64,000 nucleotides of DNA from Flavobacteriales bacterium (GCA_002863125.1 PKEB01000024.1:1-64000); one strand, 5' to 3'. Shown: positions 44,217 through 53,757, numbered from the stretch's first letter. Notes: a model not told the origin generated them from the sequence alone. Translations and numbers: made by a program.

Positions 44217-45692
44217 ATGAAGCACATTTACGCTTTAATTGCTGCTCTGATGGTCGGAACAGCATCGTTCGCACAGTTGCCTGATGGCAGCGTCGCGCCT
44301 GACTTCACCGCCACAGATATCAATGGCGTGGAACACAACCTCTACAGCTACTTGGACTCAGGATACCAAGTGATTTTGGACTTCTCCGCCACTTGGTGCG
44401 GCCCTTGCTGGAGCTACCACACCCAGGGAGTTTTCTCTGATTTGAATGCTACATACGGCCCCAGCGGTTCGAATGACATTCGCATCATCAAGTTGGAATC
44501 GGATGATACCACAACTTTGGACGACTTGAACGGCACAGGAACTGCCACACAAGGAGACTGGGTGACCGGAACCACCTACAGTATCATCGACAATGCAGCG
44601 GACATCTTCGATGCATACTCTAATACCTACTACCCCACCATTTACACAGTTTGCCCAAGCCGCATCTTGACAGAATCTGGTCAAGCCAGTGTTGCTGATC
44701 ACGCGGCCATCTTCTCTGCCAACGACTGTGCTGCAGCATCTCTGCCTAACGACGCAGCGTTGTTGAATTACACTGGCGGCACCACTGCTTGCCCAGGTGA
44801 GCCAGTTAACCTGTCAGTGGACATGATGAACCTCGGTCTCGACAACTTGGCCGCTGCAACCATCGAAGTGTCAGCTGGCGGTTCGAGCATCCTCTCCTAC
44901 GATTGGAGCGGTGACTTGGAAACCTACGGCATCGCGAACGTGGACCTTGGTTCAGCAACGTTCGAAGCGGACACTAACTTCGATATCACCATCACTTCGG
45001 CTGACGACAACAGCGACAACAACGGTTCAAACGGTGCGGTGATTTTGGCGGCGGACGCCACGTCATTGATCCACGTTGAAATTATGGTGGACAACTGGCC
45101 ACAGGAAATCGGATGGTCGATCACCGACGACATGGGCAATGTGGTTGAAGAAGTCACTACAGGCTCTATTGGCGGTGCAGAAGGTGACGTCTTTGAATGG
45201 TGGGTAAGCGTCCCTGCTACCGGTTGCTACGCGTTTAATATTTCTGACTCATACGGCGACGGCATCAACGGCGCCGCATGGGGTTCAATTGACGGATATT
45301 GCACGGTGAAGTCGTACAACGACGACATCGTTTACATCAGTACCATCTGGGACTACGACGGTTCATACTGGTACGAAGAAGAGACCGCCGGCATGAGCGT
45401 ATCTTCTGTAAACGTTGGTGTTGAGGAGCAGACCCTCAGCGACGTTACCCGCGTATTCCCGAACCCATTCGTTGATCAGACAAACTTGCAATTCACCACA
45501 GCTGAAGCTGCTGAAGCTTCATTGGTTGTTTACAACCTCGTAGGCGAGCAGGTCATCAACGACAACTTGGGCACCTTGCCAGCCGGTGAGCACAACCACG
45601 TGTTGAACTTCAACGGTGTAACTGCAGGCATTTACTTGGTGACATTGAACGCAGGTGGCCAGACCACAACCATGCGTGTGACCTTGAAGTAA
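44217..45692 (+). CDS. T9SS-exported redoxin-domain protein (copy 1)
   Basis: A 491-residue protein with a signal peptide (to Gln20), then an N-terminal thioredoxin/redoxin domain: SVAPDFTATDINGVEHNLYSYLDSG, active site WCGPC (Cys61, Cys64). The thioredoxin domain includes a Cys-containing insertion (YPTIYTVCPSRIL). The middle region contains an Ig-like repeat and an Asp/Asn-rich domain (SYGDGINGAAWGS). The C-terminus (VFPNPFVDQTNLQF, LPAGEHNHVLNFNGVTAGIYLVTLNAGGQTTTMRVTLK) is a type A T9SS sorting domain, so the protein should be released or attached outside the cell. A paralogue lies directly downstream. Its own promoter and strong terminator indicate a monocistronic unit. Confidence 0.9.
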   Translation: MKHIYALIAALMVGTASFAQLPDGSVAPDFTATDINGVEHNLYSYLDSGYQVILDFSATWCGPCWSYHTQGVFSDLNATYGPSGSNDIRIIKLESDDTTTLDDLNGTGTATQGDWVTGTTYSIIDNAADIFDAYSNTYYPTIYTVCPSRILTESGQASVADHAAIFSANDCAAASLPNDAALLNYTGGTTACPGEPVNLSVDMMNLGLDNLAAATIEVSAGGSSILSYDWSGDLETYGIANVDLGSATFEADTNFDITITSADDNSDNNGSNGAVILAADATSLIHVEIMVDNWPQEIGWSITDDMGNVVEEVTTGSIGGAEGDVFEWWVSVPATGCYAFNISDSYGDGINGAAWGSIDGYCTVKSYNDDIVYISTIWDYDGSYWYEEETAGMSVSSVNVGVEEQTLSDVTRVFPNPFVDQTNLQFTTAEAAEASLVVYNLVGEQVINDNLGTLPAGEHNHVLNFNGVTAGIYLVTLNAGGQTTTMRVTLK

Positions 45693-45717
45693 GCGCTTCA
45701 TACCAACTGAAATTGCG

Positions 45718-45757
45718 AAATCCGCGCCTCCTTCCCGGAGGTGCGGATTTTTCGTTT
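45718..45757 (+). terminator. Intrinsic terminator after the first T9SS redoxin
   Basis: A strong hairpin with a 14-bp stem (45718-45731 pairing with 45737-45750, including one G-U pair) and a 5-base loop, followed by TTTTCGTTT. This is the clearest intrinsic terminator in the window. Confidence 0.88.
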
Positions 45758-45798
45758 AAAAAGGTGCATATTCACATTCTCAACCATTTGCCTACACC

Positions 45799-47235
45799 AT
45801 GAGACACCTGCTCGCCACCCTCGCCCTTTGCGCAACCACCATTGGCTTTAGTCAACTCCCGAACGGGAGCGTTGCACCGGATTTCACCATCACCGATATC
45901 GAAGGGCAAGAACACAACCTGTACAGCTACCTCGACTCCGGCTATGCCGTGATCATCGACTTTTCTGCGACGTGGTGCGGCCCGTGCTGGAACTACCACA
46001 CGAGCGGCGTATTTGAAGAAATTTACCAGGCCCACGGGCCGAACGGTGCGAACGACGTTCGAATCCTGTTCATCGAATCGGACGACAATACCACGGACGA
46101 TGACCTCCACGGCACGGGAACCAACACCTGGGGGGATTGGACAGCAGGTGTGCAGTACCCAATCGCGGACAACGGAGGCAATATTTTCGATTTGTACCAG
46201 TGCGCGTACTACCCCACCATTTTCACGGTGTGCCCCAACCGCATCATCCAACAGACCGGCCAAGCCACCGCTGAAGGCCACATCAACTACTTCCAGTCCG
46301 GTTCGTGCGCACCAGCGACCATGCCCAATGACGTGAGCCTTCTGGAATACCTCGGCCCCAACCGCACGTGCCCCGAAACCTTGACACCGCTTTCGGTCAA
46401 GGTGATGAACCAGGGCACGGAGCCTCTGACAGCCTTCACCCTGACAGCGAGCACCTTGTTCGGTACCGAACTCCTAACGTACGATTGGACGGGGAACCTC
46501 GACACCTACGAGATGGAAGTGGTCGAATTGGGCGACGCCATCTTCCCTTCGACGTCGATGTTTTTCATCGATGTGACCTCAGGGGATGATTACGAAGGGA
46601 ACAACAGCGTTTCCGAAACAATGAACCTCACGAGTGAAATCGCGACGTCCCTCGTTCGCGTACGCTTCACCACCGACAACATGCCCGGCGACAACCGCTG
46701 GGACATCACCGATGGTGCAGGTGATGTGGTCGCGAGCACCGCCTTTGGCGACATGACCGAAAACCAGACCGAGTACGAATGGTGGGTCAACTTGGGTGCA
46801 ACCGGTTGCTATAATTTCACGGTCTACGACCAGCTCGGAAACGGTGGCAACATCGAATGCGACATCAGCACCTTCAACGAAGATGGCGTCAACATCAACA
46901 CCATCTTCACGGTCAACAACAACGGCAACTGGACGGCCCTGAACAAAGGATTCCTCGTCAACGAGGTGAACATGCATGTCGGGGAACAGGCAGCTACGCC
47001 CATCGCTGTTTATCCGAATCCGACTAGCGGCATGCTCACCCTGCAAGGCTTCAGCGCTCTGGCCAGCCAACGCATCGAAATCCGCGATGCGCAGGGCAAA
47101 CTCGTCTTCGACCAGGACCGTCCGGCGACGGGAGCCACGTGGGTGCTCGACCTCAATGAACTCAACAGCGGGTTGTATATCCTGACGGTCATCGACGGTG
47201 AGCGTCGCGTCACCCAATCCATTGTGCGCTCGTAA
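45799..47235 (+). CDS. T9SS-exported redoxin-domain protein (copy 2)
   Basis: A 478-residue paralogue of the preceding protein. The signal peptide ends near GFSQ. The domain SVAPDFTITDIEGQEHNLYSYLDSG carries WCGPC (Cys60, Cys63), and the Cys-containing insertion is conserved (YPTIFTVCPNRII). The C-terminus (VYPNPTSGMLTLQGF, ELNSGLYILTVIDGERRVTQSIVRS) is a type A sorting domain. Copies 1 and 2 are similar mainly in the first 170 residues and diverge in the middle. Unlike copy 1 this gene is joined to the Omp28 gene by a one-base TAATG overlap, so it heads a three-gene operon. Confidence 0.9.
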   Translation: MRHLLATLALCATTIGFSQLPNGSVAPDFTITDIEGQEHNLYSYLDSGYAVIIDFSATWCGPCWNYHTSGVFEEIYQAHGPNGANDVRILFIESDDNTTDDDLHGTGTNTWGDWTAGVQYPIADNGGNIFDLYQCAYYPTIFTVCPNRIIQQTGQATAEGHINYFQSGSCAPATMPNDVSLLEYLGPNRTCPETLTPLSVKVMNQGTEPLTAFTLTASTLFGTELLTYDWTGNLDTYEMEVVELGDAIFPSTSMFFIDVTSGDDYEGNNSVSETMNLTSEIATSLVRVRFTTDNMPGDNRWDITDGAGDVVASTAFGDMTENQTEYEWWVNLGATGCYNFTVYDQLGNGGNIECDISTFNEDGVNINTIFTVNNNGNWTALNKGFLVNEVNMHVGEQAATPIAVYPNPTSGMLTLQGFSALASQRIEIRDAQGKLVFDQDRPATGATWVLDLNELNSGLYILTVIDGERRVTQSIVRS

Positions 47236-48110
47236 TGGCTCGGTATTCGATTTTATTCAGCCTCATTGGTGCTGCGGCCTTGATCCTCGCGGGGTGTGAC
47301 CAATTGGATGACCCCATCATCCCGGTGACAACAAATTACCTCGAGACTGTCTACGGGCCGGCTCCGACGTTTGAATCGCTCCCTCAGGGTGACGCGGTCA
47401 AGCGGGTACTGGTGGAGGACTTTACCGCCCACCAGTGCGGCAACTGCCCAGCCGCGGCCATCATCGCCGAAGACCTGGTGGCGAATTACGAAGGACAAAT
47501 CAGTGCGATGGCCATCCATGCCGGTAACCTCGCCAATACGGATGACGGCTATTTCGATACGGACTGGACCACGGAAGAAGGCGACGTGTTTTGGGACCAA
47601 TTGGATTTCCAGGCCAACCCCGTCGGTCGCATCAACCGCATCAACGGCGTCGGGTCGTTCTGGGCGCCGGCACAGTGGGAGGAAAAAGCGGTGGAAGAGA
47701 TGGACCTCGATCCCGTCATCGGGCTCCAATACGATTACGAGTGGGTCCCGGCGAACGGACATTTGAACCTGCACCTGCACGGAACGTTTTACGAAGATGT
47801 CACTGGCCCTGTCCAAGTGGCCTGGCTCATTTTGGAGTCGCACATCTTCGATTACCAATTGGATTATTCCGCCGATCCTGAAGTGGTCGCCGATTACGAA
47901 TTCAACCACGTGCTTCGCGGATCTGTGCACGGTGCCCTGGGCATCGGATTTGGAGATGCCGCCAGTGGTGCTGCGGCCGGGGATGTCGCCACTCAATCGG
48001 CTACGTTCGCTTGGAACGAGGCGTGGGTGATTGAAAACGCCACGGTCTTGGCAGTAGTCTCCGATGCAAACGGCTACGTGCTGAACGTCGCTGAAATCCA
48101 CGTGGACTGA
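47235..48110 (+). CDS. Omp28-related lipoprotein with thioredoxin-like fold
   Basis: A 291-residue lipoprotein (lipobox LAGC, Cys21, followed by an acidic stretch DQLDD that may act as a surface-export signal). The Omp28 family region reads VKRVLVEDFTAHQCGNCPAAAIIAEDLVANYEGQISAMAIHAGNLA; the motif CGNC (68-71) occupies the thioredoxin active-site position. Later regions (WDQLDFQANPVGRINR, SHIFDYQLDY) match the family, which was named from Porphyromonas Omp28. The TAATG and TGATG junctions on either side show tight coupling to the redoxin and barrel genes. Its function is unknown; adhesion or redox roles have been suggested for relatives. Confidence 0.87.
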   Translation: MARYSILFSLIGAAALILAGCDQLDDPIIPVTTNYLETVYGPAPTFESLPQGDAVKRVLVEDFTAHQCGNCPAAAIIAEDLVANYEGQISAMAIHAGNLANTDDGYFDTDWTTEEGDVFWDQLDFQANPVGRINRINGVGSFWAPAQWEEKAVEEMDLDPVIGLQYDYEWVPANGHLNLHLHGTFYEDVTGPVQVAWLILESHIFDYQLDYSADPEVVADYEFNHVLRGSVHGALGIGFGDAASGAAAGDVATQSATFAWNEAWVIENATVLAVVSDANGYVLNVAEIHVD

Positions 48111-48736
48111 TGCGGTTGGTCACATCGTGCATGCTTGCATTTGTCTGCGCATCGCTCTCCATAGCGCAGACGCAGGAGGATCCTTTGCGGTTTTCGGCTC
48201 GACTGCATGGTGGATTTTCGGCCACGCAAGTGCACGGTGATCAAATCTCAGGCTTCAACAAATTTGGCCTCTGCGCCGGCGCGTCGGTTGACATTCGGCG
48301 TTCGGAGCGGCAAGGCGTCCAATGGGGCATTTTGTACACCCAGAAGGGCAGCCGTCGGGTTCCCGATACCAAGAATGGCGACTTCAACTCGTGGCGGTAC
48401 CGCTTCACCTACATCGATATGCCGTTGATCCGCACGTGGAATCCTGCACCTGAATGGTGGTGGGGTGTGGGCATTCAGCCGAGCGTACTCGTCGCGGCAG
48501 AAGAGGACTTTTACGGCAACGGATACAGCGAACTCAGCTACCTCGAACTCAATGCTGTTGACTTCGGCGGGGTGCTGCAAGTCGGCTATATATGGTCGGA
48601 CAAAGCCGCCCTGGAAGTCCGACTGTCGCAAAGCCTGCTGCCCATCAGCGAGCGCCCCGACCAGCCCGTTCAGCGCTGGGACAACTTCATGATGAACATG
48701 GCCATCCAGTGGATGGTCACTTGGCGGTTGGGATAG
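48110..48736 (+). CDS. PorT-like small outer-membrane beta-barrel protein
   Basis: A 208-residue protein with a signal peptide (to about residue 20, SIAQ) followed by RFSARLHGGFSATQVHGDQISGFNKFGLCAGASVDIR and GVQWGILYTQKGSR. This is the pattern of the PorT/outer-membrane protein beta-barrel family of Bacteroidota (8-stranded barrel). It ends in strands VLQVGYIWSDKAALEVRLSQSLLP and AIQWMVTWRLG. Some family members assist T9SS function, but this one is grouped with Omp28 and the redoxin, so its role is uncertain. Confidence 0.82.
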   Translation: MRLVTSCMLAFVCASLSIAQTQEDPLRFSARLHGGFSATQVHGDQISGFNKFGLCAGASVDIRRSERQGVQWGILYTQKGSRRVPDTKNGDFNSWRYRFTYIDMPLIRTWNPAPEWWWGVGIQPSVLVAAEEDFYGNGYSELSYLELNAVDFGGVLQVGYIWSDKAALEVRLSQSLLPISERPDQPVQRWDNFMMNMAIQWMVTWRLG

Positions 48737-48738
48737 CC

Positions 48739-51700
48739 CTACTGCTTCCCTGTACCCTCGTAAATCCGGGAGGGCGATCGGTCAACGGCCTCAGCCGCCT
48801 CGAGCCACTCCAACCACAAGCCCTCTTGAACGGCTTTTACCTGATCTGCAAACGCCTTTCCTTCATCGCGTAGTCGCACCAAAGCGCGCTGTGCATTCCC
48901 GCCCGGCGCGTCGGCCCCTCCCGTGACGGAGAATGCCGTCCACAGGATGGAATTCAACCGCTCGGTCACGCTGCCCGTCCCTTTGTAATCCCGCGGCTGG
49001 TAGTAGATCTCCTCGATTCGCGTCAATTCACCGTCGAGTGAGTCCGCCAAGGCCGTCGCATCCTCTTTGAGCGAGTCGGGAATCCACTTCAAATCGTCTT
49101 TCACGGTGCCCATCGTGGTCAGCATGCGCTGCACCTCATTCATGGCATCCACAATGGGCTTGGCCGCTTCCATGGCGATGCGTTGGTGCAAATTGCGCGC
49201 CTCGTGGGCCTGTCGGTTATACGGCACCCGCGGATCCGGGTGAACGGTCACTGGCGTGGAGCTGGCATGATCCCCCAGGTTCATGGCCAAGGTGTACGGC
49301 CCGGGCAGCACGTCCGGTCCGCCTCCGTTCGGCTCGTCCTTTTTTTTCTTCAGCTCCCGCTGGGGCCAATCCATGCCGTTGGTATCGAACCGCCAGCGTA
49401 TGGTTTGGATGCCACCGTCCGCGGTGAGCGCACCGTTGCGCAGCGTGTCGCCTTCGGCGTTGATGATGCTCCACTCCAGCTCATCTTTTCCATACACATC
49501 GGCCGTATCCGGGTGGACGTAAAACTGCACCCTTGCACCGCCGCCGTAGTTCGCTCCACTCCAGTAGTGATCGGCCGGGAAACGAGCGCCTGCGTGGCGT
49601 CGGAAATTCACCTGGTAGGCATCAGGAATCGCGAATACACGCAGGCTTTCCTCCATCAAGCCGTTGCCCTCTGCCGCAAGGGAACGCAACGGCGCCAAGT
49701 CATCAATCACGTAGGCCGCTCGGCCAAACGTGCCCAAAATCAAGTCCCCGTCCCGTGGATGGATGACCATGTCACGCACCGGGACCGAAGGCACATTGTG
49801 TTCCCAACGTTTCCAATTCGCGCCCCGGTCGAAGCTGACGAAGAGCCCTTCCTCCGTTCCCAAGAACAGCAACGAGGCCACCTCTGGGTCTTGGGCGACG
49901 CTCAGCACGTGGCCGGTCACTTCTCCGCCTTCGAGAACCAACCGCACCCACGATTCCCCGCCATCGGTGGTGCGGTACAGGTACGGCTGCCAATTGTTAC
50001 GGCGGTAATCGTTGACCACGACGTACACCTCATCGGCATCGTGGGGGCTCACGTGAATCTGCGGGATCCAGGCCCCTTGGGGGAACCGCTTGATGCTCTC
50101 CGCGTGGTCTGTCCATGTCGCGCCTCCATCGGTCGTATGCTGGATGCGGCCATCATCGGTGCCGACCCAAATTTCTCCTTCACGCAAGGGGTTGGGCGCA
50201 ATGCACAGGATGGTGCAGTGGTTCTCAGCCTTGGTCGCATCGATGGTCAATCCGCCGGACTCCGCTTGGTTTTGCTTTTCGGGGTCGTTGGTCGTGAGGT
50301 CGGGACTCTTGACAGCCCACGTGTTTCCGCGGTCGGTGCTGTGGTGCACAAACTGAGACCCGAAGTATACGCCGTTTGCATCGAACGGATCGGCCGCAAT
50401 GGCCGCGTTCCATGCAAACCGGAGAGCGGTGGTGTCATGCGGCACCGGTTGCACCGACGTGCCGTCGCCATTGCGCAGGTCGATGCGCGAGAGGCCACCG
50501 CCCTGGTACATGGCGTATGCTGTATTCAGGTCTTCAGGAGCCGGCAGCACGTCGAATCCGTCTCCAAACAGAATTTCCTGCCAATCCTCGTTTCGAATGC
50601 CCCCAACGTGCCATACCTCGCTGGGCCCGACCCATGAACCGTTGTCCTGCATGCCTCCGTAAATGCGATATGGGATGGCGTTGTCCACGCTGATGTGGTA
50701 GAACTGCCCAAGCGGGAGGTTGTTGACGAACGTCCAGGTCACGCCGCCATCCCGGCTGATGTTCAATCCGCCGTCGTTACCGTCGATGAGGAAATTCGGG
50801 TCATCTGGGTGGATGTAAAACGCATGGTGATCCGGGTGCACCCCGCTGTATGGCAGGATGGTCCGGAAAGTCTTGCCGCCGTCCTCGCTGAGGTCGACCA
50901 TGGAGTACAAATTGAAAATTCGCTTCTCATCCGAGGGGTCCGCATAAATGTCCGCGTAGTAAAACGGTCGATTCCCGACTTGCTTCCCCTGGATCAGCGA
51001 CCAGTTCAATCCGCCATCGGTGGAATGGTACAAGCCCGTCTCACTGGATTCAATCAGTGCATACACCACGTCTGGATTGGCGGCGCTGATGGTCAAACCG
51101 ATGCGGCCCAGCTCGCCGGCGGGCAGCCCTTCGTCTTCGGTTAGCTGTTTCCAGTTGTCGCCGCCGTCGTGGGTGATGTACAAGCCGCTGCCTTCGCCAC
51201 CGCTGGTGAAAAACCACGGCTCACGGCGATGTGACCACAAGGCCACGATCAACTTGTCCGGGTTCGAAGGGTCGATGATCATGTCGGCCACGCCAGTGCG
51301 CTCGTCGATGTAGAGCTGGTGCGTCCAGGTTTTGCCGCCGTCGGTGGTTTTGTAAATGCCGCGATCCGGGCTGTCGCCCCAAGCCGTCCCGATGGCACCG
51401 ACCCACACGGTTTGGTGGTCGGTCGGGTGCACGATGATCCGGTGGATGTTGCGCGTGCCTTCGAGGCCCATCAATTCCCACGTGGCGCCGCCATCGATGC
51501 TGCGGTACACCCCACGGCCGCTGGAATGCGAATTCCGCGGGTTGCCTTCGCCGGTCCCCACCCAAATCACATCGGGATTGGACGGTGCAATGGCGAGGGC
51601 GCCGATGCTTTGGGTCGCCTCATCGTCGAACAGCGGCTCCCATTCCACGCCGGCTGTGACCGACCGCCAAAGTCCCCCACTCGCGGTTCCGATGTAAATG

Positions 51701-51879
51701 ACTTCCGGTCGGTCCCGCTGGACATCGATGGTGGTGACGCGCCCACTCATGGCGCCGGGGCCGATGTGGCGAACGTTCATGCCTTCGATGATGGCGTCGA
51801 CATCCTGAGCTTGGCCTGGGACGAGTCCCACCGCCAAAAGGAGCAGGACGCTCCAGATTTTGAATTCCATGGTGCGCAT
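48739..51879 (-). CDS. BNR/VPS10-type beta-propeller secreted protein
   Basis: A 1046-residue exported protein with a signal peptide ending near GQAQ. It contains many Asp-box/BNR repeats (SIDGGATWELMG, TTDGGKTWTHQL, THDGGDNWKQLT, STDGGLNWSLIQ, TTDGGESWVRL, SFDRGANWKRW), expected to form one or two beta-propellers, and a C-terminal helical region of about 200 residues. It matches the large Bacteroidota family annotated as VPS10/sortilin-like or glycosyl hydrolase, without proven activity; the sialidase catalytic residues are not evident. It lacks an obvious T9SS tail. I chose the ATG at 51879, which overlaps the upstream TGA (TGATG). Confidence 0.85.
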   Translation of the reverse strand: MRTMEFKIWSVLLLLAVGLVPGQAQDVDAIIEGMNVRHIGPGAMSGRVTTIDVQRDRPEVIYIGTASGGLWRSVTAGVEWEPLFDDEATQSIGALAIAPSNPDVIWVGTGEGNPRNSHSSGRGVYRSIDGGATWELMGLEGTRNIHRIIVHPTDHQTVWVGAIGTAWGDSPDRGIYKTTDGGKTWTHQLYIDERTGVADMIIDPSNPDKLIVALWSHRREPWFFTSGGEGSGLYITHDGGDNWKQLTEDEGLPAGELGRIGLTISAANPDVVYALIESSETGLYHSTDGGLNWSLIQGKQVGNRPFYYADIYADPSDEKRIFNLYSMVDLSEDGGKTFRTILPYSGVHPDHHAFYIHPDDPNFLIDGNDGGLNISRDGGVTWTFVNNLPLGQFYHISVDNAIPYRIYGGMQDNGSWVGPSEVWHVGGIRNEDWQEILFGDGFDVLPAPEDLNTAYAMYQGGGLSRIDLRNGDGTSVQPVPHDTTALRFAWNAAIAADPFDANGVYFGSQFVHHSTDRGNTWAVKSPDLTTNDPEKQNQAESGGLTIDATKAENHCTILCIAPNPLREGEIWVGTDDGRIQHTTDGGATWTDHAESIKRFPQGAWIPQIHVSPHDADEVYVVVNDYRRNNWQPYLYRTTDGGESWVRLVLEGGEVTGHVLSVAQDPEVASLLFLGTEEGLFVSFDRGANWKRWEHNVPSVPVRDMVIHPRDGDLILGTFGRAAYVIDDLAPLRSLAAEGNGLMEESLRVFAIPDAYQVNFRRHAGARFPADHYWSGANYGGGARVQFYVHPDTADVYGKDELEWSIINAEGDTLRNGALTADGGIQTIRWRFDTNGMDWPQRELKKKKDEPNGGGPDVLPGPYTLAMNLGDHASSTPVTVHPDPRVPYNRQAHEARNLHQRIAMEAAKPIVDAMNEVQRMLTTMGTVKDDLKWIPDSLKEDATALADSLDGELTRIEEIYYQPRDYKGTGSVTERLNSILWTAFSVTGGADAPGGNAQRALVRLRDEGKAFADQVKAVQEGLWLEWLEAAEAVDRSPSRIYEGTGKQ

Positions 51880-52331
51880 CACAATTGAATTTTCATATTC
51901 TGTTTTGAATCCACCGGGATGCCTACGGCAATGCCCAATGCACTTCCTTTCACTTCTCCTTTTACACTCACTTCCACTTCTTCGCCTGCAAGGAACCGGA
52001 AGAGGTTGGCCTCGAGTACGGACAGCAGCGCTGTCGTTTCCGCTTGCACCGAAAGCCGCAGCACTTGATTGGGGCCTTTGGGGATGGATTGGGCGTACGG
52101 CAATTGGACCTGCCCGACCGGCGTTCCGCTGATGGCCAACTCCACGTCCACCGATTCCGCGGCGATGGCCACGGGGTTGGGGTTGTTGATTACGAGGGCC
52201 AATTTCCCCCCGATGCCTCCGCGGCTGATGGAGAGCTCACTCAGACCATCCACACGAACGACCTCGACCGGTTGCAGGGCTGTGCACCCCACCAAAGCCG
52301 CCAAACTCAAGCAAGCAAGAACGGCTCTCAT
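51879..52331 (-). CDS. LEA14-like lipoprotein
   Basis: A 150-residue lipoprotein (lipobox VGC, Cys16). The body SELSISRGGIGGKLALVINNPNPVAIAAESVDVELAISGTPVG is the LEA type 2/WHy domain, which in plants is linked to desiccation tolerance and in bacteria has unknown function. It overlaps the dipeptidase gene by 4 bases upstream and the propeller gene downstream, forming a coupled three-gene unit. Confidence 0.85.
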   Translation of the reverse strand: MRAVLACLSLAALVGCTALQPVEVVRVDGLSELSISRGGIGGKLALVINNPNPVAIAAESVDVELAISGTPVGQVQLPYAQSIPKGPNQVLRLSVQAETTALLSVLEANLFRFLAGEEVEVSVKGEVKGSALGIAVGIPVDSKQNMKIQL

Positions 52332-53722
52332 CCCTCTGCGCTCAACCGCGCGAAATGCTCGTGAAACAGCGGAATGGTCTCAATGCCTTTGAAGTAGTTG
52401 AACACGCCGTAGTGCTCGTTGGGCGAGTGGATGGCATCGCTGTCCAAGCCAAATCCCATCAATACCGTTTTCAGCCCCAAAATGCGTTCAAAGCTCGAAA
52501 CGATGGGAATCGATCCGCCGCCTCGGAAAGGCACCGGCTTGCGGCCAAATGTCGCCTCCATCGCGGCCGATGCCGCGCGGTACGCCACTGAATCCGTTGG
52601 CGTCACGGCCGCTTCACCTCCGTGCATGGGCGTGATTTTGACCTTGACCGATGGCGGTGCAATGGCCTCGAAATGGCGCATGAACTGGGCGGTGATTTTC
52701 TCTGGGTCTTGGTTGGGCACGAGGCGCATGGAGATTTTGGCGGTTGCCTTGCTGGCGATGACCGTCTTGGCCCCGTCACCAGTGTAGCCGCCCCACATGC
52801 CGTTGACATCGAGGGTGGGCCGGATGCTCATCCGCTCCGGAGCGGTGTAGCCCTTCTCCCCTTCCACGGCTCCAATGTCGATGCTCTTTTTGTATACGTC
52901 TTCGCTAAACGGCGCTTCGGCCATGGCATCACGCTCTTCCCGTGACAACTCCACGACGTCGTCGTAAAATCCATCCACTGTAATCCGTTGGTCCTCATCC
53001 TTCAAGGAAGCAATCATCTCGCACAGAATGTTGATGGGATTGGGCGCCGCACCCCCGTACAACCCAGAATGCAGGTCGCGATTGGGGCCCGTGACCTCGA
53101 CCTCGACGTAGCTCAAACCGCGCAGGCCCACCGTGATGGAGGGGACGTCGTTGGCGATGATGCCGGTGTCGCTGACGAGCACGATGTCCGCGTCGATTTT
53201 TTCTCGGTGGGTCTCAAGGAAAGCATCCAAATGTTCGGAACCTACCTCTTCTTCGCCTTCGATCATGAACTTAACATTGCAATGGAGTGCATTGCTCTGC
53301 ACCATGGCTTCCAGGGCCTTGACGTGCATGAAAAATTGACCCTTGTCGTCGCACGCCCCGCGGGCGAAAATGGCGCCCTCTGGGTGGATGTCGGTTTTTT
53401 TGATCACCGGCTCAAAGGCGGGTGCATCCCACAACTCCAATGGATCCGCTGGCTGGACGTCGTAGTGGCCGTACACCAAAACCGTCGGCGCATCGGGCCC
53501 GACTAGCTTCTCGCCGTACACCACAGGATAGCCTTCGGTGGGGATGATTTCAACGTTCTCACCGCCCGCAGCTACGAGTTGTTTCGCTACGAGTTTAGCG
53601 CATTTCTGTACGTCCCCCGCAAACGCAGGGTCAGCGGAAACGGATGGAATGCGGAGCAGTTCGAACAGCTCTTCGAGGAAACGGTCGCGGTTGGATTCAA
53701 TGTAAGGCTGGCAGGCAGACAT
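52328..53722 (-). CDS. M20 family dipeptidase
   Basis: A 464-residue cytoplasmic metallopeptidase. Metal-ligand motifs of the M20 family are present: VLVYGHYDVQPADP (His and Asp), RGACDDKGQFFMHVKAL, and FMIEGEEEVGSEHLDAF (Glu-Glu). A substrate-side segment reads YTAPERMSIRPTLDVNGMWGGYTGDG, and the C-terminal His ligand is in the DAIHSPNEHYGV region. It would hydrolyse dipeptides taken up or released inside the cell. It is full length. A weak -7-like element is seen 27 bases upstream of the ATG. It is divergent from proline dehydrogenase, and a supply of proline from dipeptides is a possible link. Confidence 0.93.
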   Translation of the reverse strand: MSACQPYIESNRDRFLEELFELLRIPSVSADPAFAGDVQKCAKLVAKQLVAAGGENVEIIPTEGYPVVYGEKLVGPDAPTVLVYGHYDVQPADPLELWDAPAFEPVIKKTDIHPEGAIFARGACDDKGQFFMHVKALEAMVQSNALHCNVKFMIEGEEEVGSEHLDAFLETHREKIDADIVLVSDTGIIANDVPSITVGLRGLSYVEVEVTGPNRDLHSGLYGGAAPNPINILCEMIASLKDEDQRITVDGFYDDVVELSREERDAMAEAPFSEDVYKKSIDIGAVEGEKGYTAPERMSIRPTLDVNGMWGGYTGDGAKTVIASKATAKISMRLVPNQDPEKITAQFMRHFEAIAPPSVKVKITPMHGGEAAVTPTDSVAYRAASAAMEATFGRKPVPFRGGGSIPIVSSFERILGLKTVLMGFGLDSDAIHSPNEHYGVFNYFKGIETIPLFHEHFARLSAEG

Positions 53723-53749
53723 GGTCGTGGGTTTTGGTTCAATCTGTCA

Positions 53750-53757
53750 CGAATTTA
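53750..53757 (-). promoter_or_regulatory. Possible -7 element TAAATTCG for the dipeptidase operon
   Basis: One mismatch from TAnnTTTG on the minus strand, 27 bases before the ATG at 53722. Confidence 0.3.

Noticed and set aside
49183-50637. A 484-codon open frame antisense to the BNR/VPS10 protein
   Set aside because: It is a mirror frame of a repeat-rich coding region. The minus-strand protein has clear Asp-box repeats and a signal peptide; this one has no recognisable features.
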